Origin: Gemmataceae bacterium
Lineage (GTDB): Bacteria; Planctomycetota; Planctomycetia; Gemmatales; Gemmataceae
Direction of reading: 5' to 3'
Length of the DNA stretch: 38,199 nucleotides
NCBI GenBank assembly: GCA_020847555.1
Contig: JADLBT010000203.1
Location: forward strand, 1-38,199
Below, piece by piece: positions 6,917 to 15,475 of the stretch. Numbering within the stretch: the stretch's first letter is position 1; the number at the start of each line of letters is the position of its first letter. The notes below the pieces were generated by a model. The model was not told where the DNA came from. It searched no databases and saw only the letters and a program-made list of their open reading frames with translations. The position numbers and the translations under genes are program-made.

Positions 6917-8347
6917 ATGTTCACCGGCACTCTCGGGGCCGCTCTCCTGGCGGCCACTCTCCCGGCCAGCGCCCAGACGGACGCGGCGCAGCTCCGCCAG
7001 CAGGCGGCCCTCGGGCTACGCCGCGCCGCCGAATTCTTCCGCACGAAGGTGGCGGCCGAGGGCGGCTACGTCTGGCGCTACAGCGCGGATCTCAAGACCC
7101 GCGAGGGCGAGGGGAAGGCCGGCCCGACCACGGCCTGGGTGCAGCCGCCCGGCACGCCGTCGGTCGGCATGGCGTACCTGCAGGCCCACGACGCGACCGG
7201 CGACCGCTACTACCTCGACGCCGCCCGCGACACGGCGCTGGCGCTCGTTCGCGGCCAGCTGCAGTCCGGCGGGTGGGACTACCGGATCGAGTTCGGCGCG
7301 GCGGCCCGCAAGAAGTACGCCTACCGGACCGACGGCCGGATGAAGGGCGTCAACGTCACCACCCTCGACGACGACAACACTCAGGCCGCGCTGCGCTTCC
7401 TGATGCGGGTCGATAAGGCGCTCGGCTTCAAGGACGCGCAGATCCACGAGGCCGCCACCTACGCGCTCACTTCCCTGCTGAAGGCCCAGTATCCTAACGG
7501 CGCCTGGCCGCAGCGCTACGACGGCTTCCCGGATCCGAAAAAGTATCCGATCAAGAAGGCAAGCTACCCCGAGTCGTGGTCGCGCACATGGCCGAAGGCA
7601 GACTACCGCGGCTACTACACCCTCAACGACAACACCCTCGCCGACACGATCGACACCCTGCTGGAGGCGACCCGGATTTACGGAGATGGCAAGTACCGGC
7701 AAGCGGCGCTGAAGGGCGGCGATTTCCTGCTGCTCGCCCAGCTGCCGGAGCCGCAGCCGGCGTGGGCCCAGCAGTACGACCTGGCGATGCAGCCGGCGTG
7801 GGCACGCAAGTTCGAGCCGCCCGCGGTCACCGGCGGCGAGTCGCACGGCGCGATGCGCGCCCTGCTGAAACTGTACCGCGAGACGGGCGAGAAGAAGTAC
7901 CTCGAACCGCTGCCGCGCGCCATCGCGTACCTGCAGAAGTCGCGCCTGCCGGACGGCCGCCTGGCCCGCTTCTACGAGCTGAAGACCAACCGCCCGCTCT
8001 ACTTCACGAAGGACTACAAGCTCACCTACGACGATGCTGACCTGCCCACTCACTACGGCTTCAAGGTTGGGGATCGGACGGCCGCCCTCGCGAAGGAGTA
8101 CGAAAGGTTGCGCCAGCGCGGCCCGCAGGAGGTGCAGAAGGCGCCGGCCAGATCCCAGGCGAGCGCCGCCCTGCGCGGGCAGGTGAAGGCGATCCTGGCG
8201 GCACTCGACGGCGAGGGTCGATGGGTGGAGGACGGACGGCTGCGCTACCACGGGACCGACGACCCGACGCGGCGAGTCATCTCCTCCCAGACGTTCGCCC
8301 GCAACCTCGGGGTGCTGAGCACCTACCTCGCGGCGACCCGGCCGTGA
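6917..8347 (+). CDS. Secreted pectate lyase of the PL10 type
   Basis: The 476-residue protein begins with a short hydrophobic signal segment ending near ASAQ (about residue 20), so it is probably exported. The rest resembles the pectic acid lyase family (Pec_lyase, PL10), an alpha/alpha-toroid fold that cleaves polygalacturonate by beta-elimination. Recognisable stretches are GGYVWRYSADL near residue 50, the acidic DDDNTQAALRFL, NGAWPQRYDGFPDPKKYP, and YYTLNDNTLADTIDTLLEA. A perfect GGAGGTGA precedes the ATG. It is divergent from purA and convergent with the next gene. With the esterase and sulfatase downstream it fits a polysaccharide-degrading set. Catalytic residues were not assigned, and the polymer actually used is unknown. 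Confidence 0.85.
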   Translation: MFTGTLGAALLAATLPASAQTDAAQLRQQAALGLRRAAEFFRTKVAAEGGYVWRYSADLKTREGEGKAGPTTAWVQPPGTPSVGMAYLQAHDATGDRYYLDAARDTALALVRGQLQSGGWDYRIEFGAAARKKYAYRTDGRMKGVNVTTLDDDNTQAALRFLMRVDKALGFKDAQIHEAATYALTSLLKAQYPNGAWPQRYDGFPDPKKYPIKKASYPESWSRTWPKADYRGYYTLNDNTLADTIDTLLEATRIYGDGKYRQAALKGGDFLLLAQLPEPQPAWAQQYDLAMQPAWARKFEPPAVTGGESHGAMRALLKLYRETGEKKYLEPLPRAIAYLQKSRLPDGRLARFYELKTNRPLYFTKDYKLTYDDADLPTHYGFKVGDRTAALAKEYERLRQRGPQEVQKAPARSQASAALRGQVKAILAALDGEGRWVEDGRLRYHGTDDPTRRVISSQTFARNLGVLSTYLAATRP

Positions 8348-8494
8348 GTCGTGTTGCCGGCGGTCAGGCTCTGCTGAATAACCCCCGGCCATTCCGTCCG
8401 AGCCCGCAGCGTCAGAGCGTTTGGTCCGCTGGTTCTTGGCCGTCGCAAGGCGCTGGTCCGCCACCCGCTCGAACAGGCGAACGTGTTCCCTCGG

Positions 8495-8509
8495 CCCGCC
8501 ATCGGCGGG
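8495..8509. other. Short hairpin in the convergent gap 8348-8516
   Basis: CCCGCC (8495-8500), ATC, GGCGGG (8504-8509) forms a six-pair stem next to the end of the 8517-11315 gene. No clear T-run follows. The rest of this 169-base gap shows no gene or recognisable site. Confidence 0.4.
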
Positions 8510-8516
8510 TTCCGCC

Positions 8517-11315
8517 TCAATCGAGGAAGTGGAACTCGTTGCTCATCAGCAGCACCTGCGCCAGCTGCTCCCACGACGTCAACCGGGAGGCGGTCGGCTC
8601 ACGCGGCTGGTCGAGGAACCGCCGCGCCGCCTCGGCCTCGTCCGTCGTCGGCGAACGCCCCAGCGCCAGCCGGTAGAGGGTGGCGATCCGGGCCAGGACG
8701 GAGGCCGCGGCATCGGTCCGGGCGGTGAGCGCCTTCGCCTGCTCGGCCACGAACGGCGCGTTAAGCGCGAACAGCGCTTGCTGCGGGACGGTGGTGAACG
8801 GCCGCCGCTCCGCCGTCGCGTCCGGGCTGGCGAAGTCGAAGCTGCGGAACAGCCCCGGCAGGCTCTGACGGTCCACCAGACCGTAGACGGTGCGCCGGCC
8901 GTTCAGGGTGTTGCCGACGACATCGACCGGCCGACCGTGCATTCGTCGATCGAGCCGCCCGGAGACGGCCAGCAGGGCGTCGCGCATCGCCTCCAGGTCG
9001 AGGCGCCGGCGGTGCGCGCGCCACAGCCAGCGGTTGTCGGGATCGACGGTCAGTCCCCTTCCTCTGCCCCAGCTCGCCTGCTGGTAGGTGCGCGACAGGA
9101 GAATCTCCCGGTGCAGCTTCTTCAGCGACCAGCCGTTCTCCATGAAGGTGGCGGCGAGGTAGTCGAGCAGCCGCGGGTGCGAGGGAGGACTGCTGCGCAC
9201 ACCGAAGTCACTGGGCGTCGCGACGAGCGGTTCGCCGACGTGGTGCATCCAGACGCGGTTGACGAGCACGCGCGCCGTCAGCGGGTTGTCCGGGGCGGTG
9301 ATGGCCCGGGCCAGGTCGAGCCGACCGCTGCCGTGCGCGAACGGCCTGCGCGCATCCCCGGCGAGGACGCGCAGGAACTGGCGCGGGACGAGGCTGCCCG
9401 GGGCGGCCGGGTTGCCGCGGACGAACAGTGGCGAATCGTGAATGTCGCCGTCTTGCAGGACCATCGCCCGCGGCGGGACGGCGGGCGCCTTCACGGCGAG
9501 CCGGTCGAGATCGCGCAGCTTGCCGCCGAAAGCGTCCGTCTCGCCGCGCGACATGTAGCGGCGCGTCTGGCTCCGGGGGAAGTAGGCCGGGCTGTCCCGA
9601 CCGGCGACCAGGCCGAACAGCTGCCGCTGTGCCGCGGTCTCGAGCGTCGGCCGACCTTTGCCCTCCTCGTAGATCCGCCGCAGCAGGTTCCCGTACGCGC
9701 GGGCCACGTCCGCCCGGGCGGCCAGCTTCGCAGCGGCGAGGGCGTCACGCACCAGCGGGTTGACCTGTCCCTTCCCGACCCCGGCGGGGCGCGCTTGCCA
9801 CCGCGCCACGACGCCGGCCGCCTCGTCCGCGAACCCCGTATCCGGCAGCTTCATCAGGTCGTGCCAGGGGCCGAAGACCGGATCATCGGGGCGGGCGTGC
9901 GTCTCCAGGTAGCGCCGCCAGCGGTTGACGATCTGCGGGCGCAGGTCGGTCGGCGCCAGAGACAGGAAGTAGATCGCCGTTTCCAGCGGGTCCGGCGGCC
10001 GGGTGGCGACGCGGACGAGGTAATCGCCGACGCGCTGCCGCGCCGTCTCGGAGAGCAGAGCGTACTGGTCGTCGAGGAACTTCTGCAGTGCGGCCCGTTT
10101 CGGGGCTGCCGCCTTCTCGAATGCGGCCCCTTCGGGGAAGTCCTCCGGCCGGCCGAGGAGCGGCAGCTCCAGCGGCGCCTCGCTGCTGGCGAAGACGCCG
10201 TGCAGGGCGTAGTAGTCCGCCGTCGGGATGGCGTCGTACTTGTGGTCGTGGCAGCGGGCGCACGCCACCGTCAGCCCCAGCAGCCCGCGCGTCACGGTGT
10301 CGATCCGGTCGTCGATGACGTCGTGGATGTTGTTGTCGAACATCCGGCCGAGCGTCAGGAACCCCATTGCCCCCAACCGCCACGGCTCGACCTTCGGCTC
10401 GATCAGATCGGCGGCGAGCTGTTCGTGGATGAAGCGATCGTAGGGCGTGTCGGCGTTGAGCGCCCTGATGACGTAATCGCGGTAGGTGTAGGCGAACGGG
10501 CGGATGCGGTCGTCGCCGTACATCAGCACGCCGTCCTTGGTGTCGGCGTAGCGGGCGACGTCGAGCCAGTGCCGAGCCCAGCGCTCGCCGTGGTGCGGAC
10601 TCGCCAGCAGTCGATCAACCACCCTCGCGAAGGCGTCGGGCGCGGGGTCATTCGCGAACGCCTCGACCTCGGCGGCGGTTGGCGGCAGGCCGATCAGGTC
10701 AAAGTAGGCCCGGCGGATCAGGGTGCGGCGGTCGGCGGGCGGCGAGGGACTCAGACCGCGCACCTCCAGCTGTTCCAGGACAAAGTGGTCGATCGGGCCG
10801 GCGGGCCAGTCCCGGGCCTTGACGGCGGGAAGGGGCGGTTGGCGGATCGGCTGGTACGCCCAGTGGCGGCGTGCGGCGTCGAAGTCGATACCCGCCGCCT
10901 GCGCGACGGTGTTCGTGACAGACGGCATCGGCGCGCCGAGGCGGACCCAGTGTTCGAGGTCGGCGATGGCGGCAGTCGCGAGTTTCCCCTTCGGCGGCAT
11001 TTGCAGGTCGGGGCCGTGGCGGACCGCCCTGATGAGCAGGCTCGCCTCTGGCTTGCCGAGGACGACCGCCGGCCCGCTGTCGCCGCCCTTGAGTACCCCC
11101 GCGCGACTGTCGAGCCGCAGGCCGCCGCGCGACGATTTCGCCTGCGCCGAGTGGCACTGGTAGCAGGACGCGACCAGGACCGGCCGCACCTTCGTCTCGT
11201 AGAAGTCGATGCCGGCGCGCGTCGGCTCCGGGGGCGCGGCGCGGACGGGAGACGGCCCGGCAACAAGCGCCAGCACCAGCACCGCACGCGCGGCGAAGCG
11301 ACGACTATCTCTCAT
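8517..11315 (-). CDS. PSCyt1/DUF1549/DUF1553 planctomycete cytochrome-like protein
   Basis: This 932-residue exported protein starts with a signal peptide (about residues 1-26). A PSCyt1 cytochrome-like domain follows with CYQCH at 51-55 and LQMPPKG near 105-110, the likely heme attachment and axial Met. DUF1549 (PSCyt2) covers about 174-380 and includes a second CARCH at 352-356. DUF1553 (PSD1) covers roughly 640-900, with TARVLVNRVWMHHVGEPLV and SLKKLHREILLSRTYQQAS. The family is hugely expanded in planctomycetes, often next to sulfatases or DUF1501 genes. Its biochemical role is unknown; redox or carbohydrate-oxidation roles are guesses. GAGG lies ten bases before the ATG. It follows the CE6-type esterase on the same strand across a 132-base gap filled by a palindrome. 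No DUF1501 partner follows. Confidence 0.92.
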   Translation of the reverse strand: MRDSRRFAARAVLVLALVAGPSPVRAAPPEPTRAGIDFYETKVRPVLVASCYQCHSAQAKSSRGGLRLDSRAGVLKGGDSGPAVVLGKPEASLLIRAVRHGPDLQMPPKGKLATAAIADLEHWVRLGAPMPSVTNTVAQAAGIDFDAARRHWAYQPIRQPPLPAVKARDWPAGPIDHFVLEQLEVRGLSPSPPADRRTLIRRAYFDLIGLPPTAAEVEAFANDPAPDAFARVVDRLLASPHHGERWARHWLDVARYADTKDGVLMYGDDRIRPFAYTYRDYVIRALNADTPYDRFIHEQLAADLIEPKVEPWRLGAMGFLTLGRMFDNNIHDVIDDRIDTVTRGLLGLTVACARCHDHKYDAIPTADYYALHGVFASSEAPLELPLLGRPEDFPEGAAFEKAAAPKRAALQKFLDDQYALLSETARQRVGDYLVRVATRPPDPLETAIYFLSLAPTDLRPQIVNRWRRYLETHARPDDPVFGPWHDLMKLPDTGFADEAAGVVARWQARPAGVGKGQVNPLVRDALAAAKLAARADVARAYGNLLRRIYEEGKGRPTLETAAQRQLFGLVAGRDSPAYFPRSQTRRYMSRGETDAFGGKLRDLDRLAVKAPAVPPRAMVLQDGDIHDSPLFVRGNPAAPGSLVPRQFLRVLAGDARRPFAHGSGRLDLARAITAPDNPLTARVLVNRVWMHHVGEPLVATPSDFGVRSSPPSHPRLLDYLAATFMENGWSLKKLHREILLSRTYQQASWGRGRGLTVDPDNRWLWRAHRRRLDLEAMRDALLAVSGRLDRRMHGRPVDVVGNTLNGRRTVYGLVDRQSLPGLFRSFDFASPDATAERRPFTTVPQQALFALNAPFVAEQAKALTARTDAAASVLARIATLYRLALGRSPTTDEAEAARRFLDQPREPTASRLTSWEQLAQVLLMSNEFHFLD

Positions 11316-11358
11316 GGCTGGAAGGCCTCATTCACGATCTGATGGAGGACTGGGTTTC

Positions 11359-11435
11359 CTCCCCTCGCCCCTGGTGGGAGAGGGGCCGGGGGTGAGGGGG
11401 TTTTTCCTTCCCTCGCCCACCAGGGGCGAGGGGAG
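11359..11435. repeat. Perfect 20-bp inverted repeat of the CCCCTCGCCC type
   Basis: CTCCCCTCGCCCCTGGTGGG (11359-11378) is repeated exactly in inverse at 11416-11435. Between the arms lies a G-rich then T-rich stretch (GGGGG followed by TTTTT). It fills the gap between the esterase and the PSCyt1 gene. A looser relative of this C/T-rich palindrome lies at 36675-36711. Confidence 0.9.
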
Positions 11436-11447
11436 AAAGAGCGGCGG

Positions 11448-12470
11448 TCATTTCCGTTCGCCGCGCAGTTTGAGGACCGCTTCGCCGAACGCTCGCCCGA
11501 TGCGGCACATGGTTTTCGGGCTGCCGAGGTAGTGAAAGGGGTAATCGCTGCCGACCCGATTCCACGCCTCCAGATTTTCGCGCCAGCCCTTCCGAAACAC
11601 CGCGTCTGCTTCCGTGTCCCAGAAGACGTCAGTCTTCACAACCGCCACGTTGTCCTTGAACTCGGCCAGATCCCGCACTGCGGCCTGGGCGGCCTTGAAC
11701 CGGCGCATGTTGGCGTTCGCCTTCGCGCCGTCCACGCCCATCTCGCCGACGACGAACGGCAACCGGGGCGCCTTGAGATCCCTGCGCACATCCCGGATGA
11801 GGTAGGCCAGGTTCTTTGCGTACTCCGCCGTGGCCTCGGCGCTGATCATGTCATTCCAACCCTGGAACCAGATGAACCCCGCGATCTCATGGCCCTGGCC
11901 GGCATAGGCGGGGAAGTGGGTCTTCAGGTCGGCGAGGGTGCCGTTCACCTCGTCGAGCATCTCGCGGTAGGCGGCTCCGAACGGCTTCTTGACGTCCTCC
12001 AGGGTGGTGCCCGGCTTGCGCTTCTTCTGCTCGGCGAGCATCCGGTCGAGAACGGCCGGCGCCGGCAGCCCGGCGCTCGGCGGGCGGAAGTCGCGGAACA
12101 GACTGCGACCGCCCCACGCCGTCTTGATCAGCAGCACCTGCTCGCGGTAGTGGTCGCCGACCACCGTCCCGAACTCCAGCTCCGGGCCGATGCACTTTGG
12201 CGACCCGTACCCGACGGTGAGGTTGCCCTTCTCCTTGAAATACTTGAACCACACGTCCTCCCGCTCGATCCAGCGGTCCCCCTTGCGCAGGTGCTGGAAC
12301 AGGGCGCGCGTCGCGGGCTGCCGGGCCTGGTACTCGAGCAGCGCCACCTTCGCCTTGCCCTGCATGTTCGACTGGCCGGCGAGGATGAACACCTTGACGG
12401 GTGGCGGCGGGTCGATGGCCCGGAGGCTTCCGGGCAGGGCCAGCAGCGCGCCAAGCAGGACGCAGTTCAT
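11448..12470 (-). CDS. Secreted sialate O-acetylesterase-like (CE6/SASA) esterase
   Basis: This SGNH-type esterase of the SASA/CE6 group has 340 residues and a signal peptide (MNCVLLGALLALPGSLRA). Block I is FILAGQSNMQGKAK, with the presumed nucleophile at S34. The later block IAGFIWFQGWNDM corresponds to the family's W(Y/F)QGE..., although the usual Glu is Trp here. FVVGEMGVDG follows. Such enzymes remove acetyl groups from sialic acids or xylan and related glycans. The start at 12470 is chosen because it gives a clean signal peptide and has AAAGG upstream; a longer reading from 12533 adds 21 unconvincing residues. A strong promoter lies at 12560-12589. It is the first gene of a two-gene unit with the PSCyt1 protein. 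Confidence 0.85.
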   Translation of the reverse strand: MNCVLLGALLALPGSLRAIDPPPPVKVFILAGQSNMQGKAKVALLEYQARQPATRALFQHLRKGDRWIEREDVWFKYFKEKGNLTVGYGSPKCIGPELEFGTVVGDHYREQVLLIKTAWGGRSLFRDFRPPSAGLPAPAVLDRMLAEQKKRKPGTTLEDVKKPFGAAYREMLDEVNGTLADLKTHFPAYAGQGHEIAGFIWFQGWNDMISAEATAEYAKNLAYLIRDVRRDLKAPRLPFVVGEMGVDGAKANANMRRFKAAQAAVRDLAEFKDNVAVVKTDVFWDTEADAVFRKGWRENLEAWNRVGSDYPFHYLGSPKTMCRIGRAFGEAVLKLRGERK

Positions 12471-12838
12471 TGATGAGCCTTTCTTGTCTCGGAGTGTCAT
12501 ACAGGGTCGCCTGGCTGCCTCCTCTTGCCGCAAGCGGTGGCCGGGGCGATGCCGGGACTATTATCACGCAGCGGACAGGGCGGTGTCCATCGGCAAGAAC
12601 CGGGATTCCGCTCCGTGTCGCCTCCCTTCCTGACCGGCGGACGGACCAGGGCAAGGGAGATGGCACTTCCCCCCACGGGATGCCCGCCGGGTTTGGACCG
12701 ATTGCCGATTCTGTCCTTGCAATTCGCGCCGACTCCACGCAAAACAAGGGAATGCCGGTTGCCGATCCTTGCGCCCACAAGGAATCGCCCCCGGACGAAC
12801 CACCACGATCAGCACTCTCTCTTTCCAGGAGCTGGGCC
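12471..12838. other. Divergent intergenic region between esterase and propeller/heme gene
   Basis: This 368-base region separates genes leading away from each other. It holds the minus-strand promoter at 12560-12589. I see no equally good plus-strand promoter and no gene. An in-frame ATG at 12752 could extend the rightward gene, but it lacks a well-spaced ribosome binding site. Confidence 0.6.
12560..12589 (-). promoter_or_regulatory. Predicted sigma-70-type promoter of the esterase gene
   Basis: On the minus strand TGGACA (12584-12589) is followed after 18 bases by GATAAT (12560-12565), each one mismatch from consensus. The leader would be about 80 bases. Confidence 0.6.
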
Positions 12839-15391
12839 GTGTCTGCCGTGCGAGCTGCTTGTTTGTCTGTCGCTCTCGTGTTTACCCTCTTCGTGGTCGG
12901 GCAACCGTCGCTCCCCGCGCAGGGTAAGGGGACGAAGAAGAAACCCGAACTCGCCCGGGATGGGACCGCCACGCCGGTCGAGCGCATCCGCGCCCCGAAG
13001 GATTTCCGGGTCGAGTTGCTCTACTCCGTGCCGCGCTCGAAGCAGGGCTCGTGGGTCAGCATGACGACCGACCCCAAGGGCCGGCTGATCGTCTCCGATC
13101 AGAGCGGCAAGCTCTATCGCGTCACCCCGCCCGCGCTCGGCGGCCCGGCGAAGGACACGAAGGTCGAGGAACTGCCGGTCGAACTCGGCGCGGCGCAGGG
13201 ACTCCTCTGGGCGTTCGACAGCCTGTACGTCGTCGTCAATGGCGGCAAGAAAACCTACCGCAGCGGGCTGTATCGGGTCCACGCCTCAAAAGGCGACGAC
13301 AACCTCGACACCAGGGAGCTGCTTCGCCCCCTCGAAGGCGCCGGCGAGCACGGCCCGCACGCCGTCCTGCTCAGCCCGGACGGCAAGTCGCTCCACGTCA
13401 TCGCCGGCAACCACACGAACCCGACCAGGCTGTCCAGCACGAAGGTGCCGAAGGTGTGGGGCGAGGACTCCCTCGTGCCGCGCCTGTGGGACGCCAGCGG
13501 CCACGCGGTCGGCCGGATGGCGCCGGCCGGGTGCATTTACAAGGTCACCCCGGACGGCAAGGACTGGGAACTCGTCTCGATGGGATACCGCAACCACTAC
13601 GACGCCGCCTTCAACCGCGACGGGGAACTGTTCACCTACGACGCCGACATGGAGTGGGACATCAACCTGCCGTGGTATCGGCCGACGCGCGTTTGCCATG
13701 CGGTGGACGGCAGCGAGTTCGGGTGGCGCGGCGGCACCGGCAAGATGTACGAGTACCACCCCGACAACCTGCCGCCGGTCGTCAACGTCGGCCCCGGCAG
13801 CCCGACCGGCGTCGCGTTCGGATACGGCGCACGCTTCCCGGCGAAGTACCAGGACGCCCTGTACCTGTGCGACTGGAGCTACGGCAAGCTCTACGCGGCC
13901 CACCTCCGGCCGGACGGCTCGACGTACACCGGCGAGCTGGAGGAGTTTCTGTACGGCTCGCCGCTGCCGCTGACCGACCTCGTCGTCAACCCGAAGGACG
14001 GCGCGTTGTACTTCGCCACCGGCGGGCGCAACACGATGTCCGGCCTGTACCGGGTCACCTACACCGGCAAGGAATCGACTGCCCCGTCGCGCGGCGACAC
14101 CGCCGGCGCCGCGAACCGGGCGGTCCGCAAGAAGCTCGAAGCGTTCTACGGCAAGCAGGATCCGCAGGCGGCCGCTACCGCGTGGCCGTACCTGAGCAGC
14201 AAGGACCGCTTCCTCCGCTACGCCGCGCGCACCGTGCTGGAGTTCCAGGATCCGCAAATGTGGCAAGAGAAGGCGCTCAAGGAGACCGATCCGGTCGCGC
14301 TGACGCACGCCCTGATCGGGCTGGCCCGCGTCGGCGACAAGGCGCTGCAGCCGCGCATCCTGGAGGCGCTGGGGCGGGTGGACTGGGTGAAGCTGACGGC
14401 CGCTCAGAAGATCGACTACCTGCGGGCGTACCAGCTCGCGTTCGTCCGCATGGGCTCTCCGGCTCGCGGGTGGAAGGTGTCGGTGGGCGAGCGGCTCGAT
14501 GTGTTCTACCCGACCCGCACGCGCGAGGTGAACGCCGAGCTGTGCAAGCTAATCACCTACCTGGAGGTGCCGGGCGGGGTCGGCAAGACGCTCGCCCTGG
14601 TGAAGAAGGCGCCGACGCAGGAGGAGCAGATCGAGTACGCCCTGGCGCTGCGCACCGTCAAGTCCGGGTGGACGCCGGAGCAGCGCGCGGAGTACTTCAA
14701 CTGGTTCCACCGAGCGGCCGGGTATCGCGGCGGCCACAGTTTCCACGGCTTCCTGCGCAACATCCGCGCCGACGCGCTGAAAACCCTCTCTGACGCGGAG
14801 CGCGACCGGCTCAAGGATGTCCTTGCCAAGGAGCCGCGGCCGACCGACCCGAAGTTCGCGTTCAAGGAGCGGCCGTTCGTCAAGAAGTGGACGGTCGAGG
14901 AACTGGTGCCGGTCGTCGAGAAGGGGCTGACCGCCCGCAACTTCGAGCGTGGCCGCAACCTGTTCGGGGAGACGAAGTGCTTCGCCTGCCACCGCTTCAA
15001 CAACGAGGGCGGCGGGACCGGGCCGGACCTGACGGCCGTCTCGGGGCGCTTCGGCCCACGCGATCTGCTCGAATCGCTGATCGATCCAAGCAAGACGATC
15101 AGCGATCAGTACCAGGCGATCGTGGTGACCACGACCGATGGCCAGGTGGTCGTCGGTCGCGTGGTCAACCTCGCCGGCGACCGCATCAGCATCAGCACCG
15201 ACATGCTCGACCCGAACAAGCAGGCGAACGTCAACCGCGACCGCATCGACACGATTCAGCCGTCGAAGGTGTCGATGATGCCGGAGGGGCTGCTCGACAC
15301 GCTGAACCCGGACGAGATCCTCGACCTGGTGGCGTACCTCTACTCGCGCGGCGACCGCAACCATGCCATGTTCCGGCGCGGCAAGGAGTGA
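12839..15391 (+). CDS. Propeller/HEAT/heme 'membrane-bound dehydrogenase' domain protein
   Basis: This is an 850-residue exported protein typical of planctomycetes and Verrucomicrobia. A signal peptide comes first (VSAVRAACLSVALVFTLF). A beta-propeller like the putative membrane-bound dehydrogenase domain (TIGR02604 type) covers about 40-420, with blades such as GPHAVLLSPDGKSLHVIAGN and YRNHYDAAFNRDGELFTYDA. A helical HEAT-like stretch runs from about 430 to 690. A C-terminal heme domain of the TIGR02603 type has CFACH at 714-718. The likely role is oxidation of a sugar or alcohol with electron transfer through the heme; this is a family-level guess. I chose the GTG at 12839 because GGAG lies eight bases upstream and a signal peptide starts there. 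It is followed by the sulfatase on the same strand. Confidence 0.88.
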   Translation: MSAVRAACLSVALVFTLFVVGQPSLPAQGKGTKKKPELARDGTATPVERIRAPKDFRVELLYSVPRSKQGSWVSMTTDPKGRLIVSDQSGKLYRVTPPALGGPAKDTKVEELPVELGAAQGLLWAFDSLYVVVNGGKKTYRSGLYRVHASKGDDNLDTRELLRPLEGAGEHGPHAVLLSPDGKSLHVIAGNHTNPTRLSSTKVPKVWGEDSLVPRLWDASGHAVGRMAPAGCIYKVTPDGKDWELVSMGYRNHYDAAFNRDGELFTYDADMEWDINLPWYRPTRVCHAVDGSEFGWRGGTGKMYEYHPDNLPPVVNVGPGSPTGVAFGYGARFPAKYQDALYLCDWSYGKLYAAHLRPDGSTYTGELEEFLYGSPLPLTDLVVNPKDGALYFATGGRNTMSGLYRVTYTGKESTAPSRGDTAGAANRAVRKKLEAFYGKQDPQAAATAWPYLSSKDRFLRYAARTVLEFQDPQMWQEKALKETDPVALTHALIGLARVGDKALQPRILEALGRVDWVKLTAAQKIDYLRAYQLAFVRMGSPARGWKVSVGERLDVFYPTRTREVNAELCKLITYLEVPGGVGKTLALVKKAPTQEEQIEYALALRTVKSGWTPEQRAEYFNWFHRAAGYRGGHSFHGFLRNIRADALKTLSDAERDRLKDVLAKEPRPTDPKFAFKERPFVKKWTVEELVPVVEKGLTARNFERGRNLFGETKCFACHRFNNEGGGTGPDLTAVSGRFGPRDLLESLIDPSKTISDQYQAIVVTTTDGQVVVGRVVNLAGDRISISTDMLDPNKQANVNRDRIDTIQPSKVSMMPEGLLDTLNPDEILDLVAYLYSRGDRNHAMFRRGKE

Positions 15392-15395
15392 GCTG

Positions 15396-15437
15396 AAAGC
15401 CCACGGGTGACGTCCCGTGACGCCACCCGTGGGCTTT
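15396..15437. repeat. Perfect 14-bp palindrome of the AAAGCCCACGGGTG family
   Basis: AAAGCCCACGGGTG (15396-15409) pairs perfectly with CACCCGTGGGCTTT (15424-15437). It lies just after the stop of the propeller gene and 38 bases before the sulfatase start. The TTT end could make it a weak terminator. Related partial copies lie at 3158-3180 and 38153-38199. Confidence 0.9.
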
Positions 15438-15475
15438 GAAAGAGTTGCCCCGGTAACTTCTAAAGGAGATCTCAC

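Noticed and set aside
8421..11342. 973-codon plus-strand open frame opposite the PSCyt1 gene
   Set aside because: No recognisable domain and biased composition; the minus-strand gene has heme motifs and DUF1549/DUF1553.
12752..12838. ATG start at 12752 for the propeller/heme protein
   Set aside because: The ribosome-binding-like AAGGGA touches the ATG, and the added residues would displace the signal peptide from the N-terminus.
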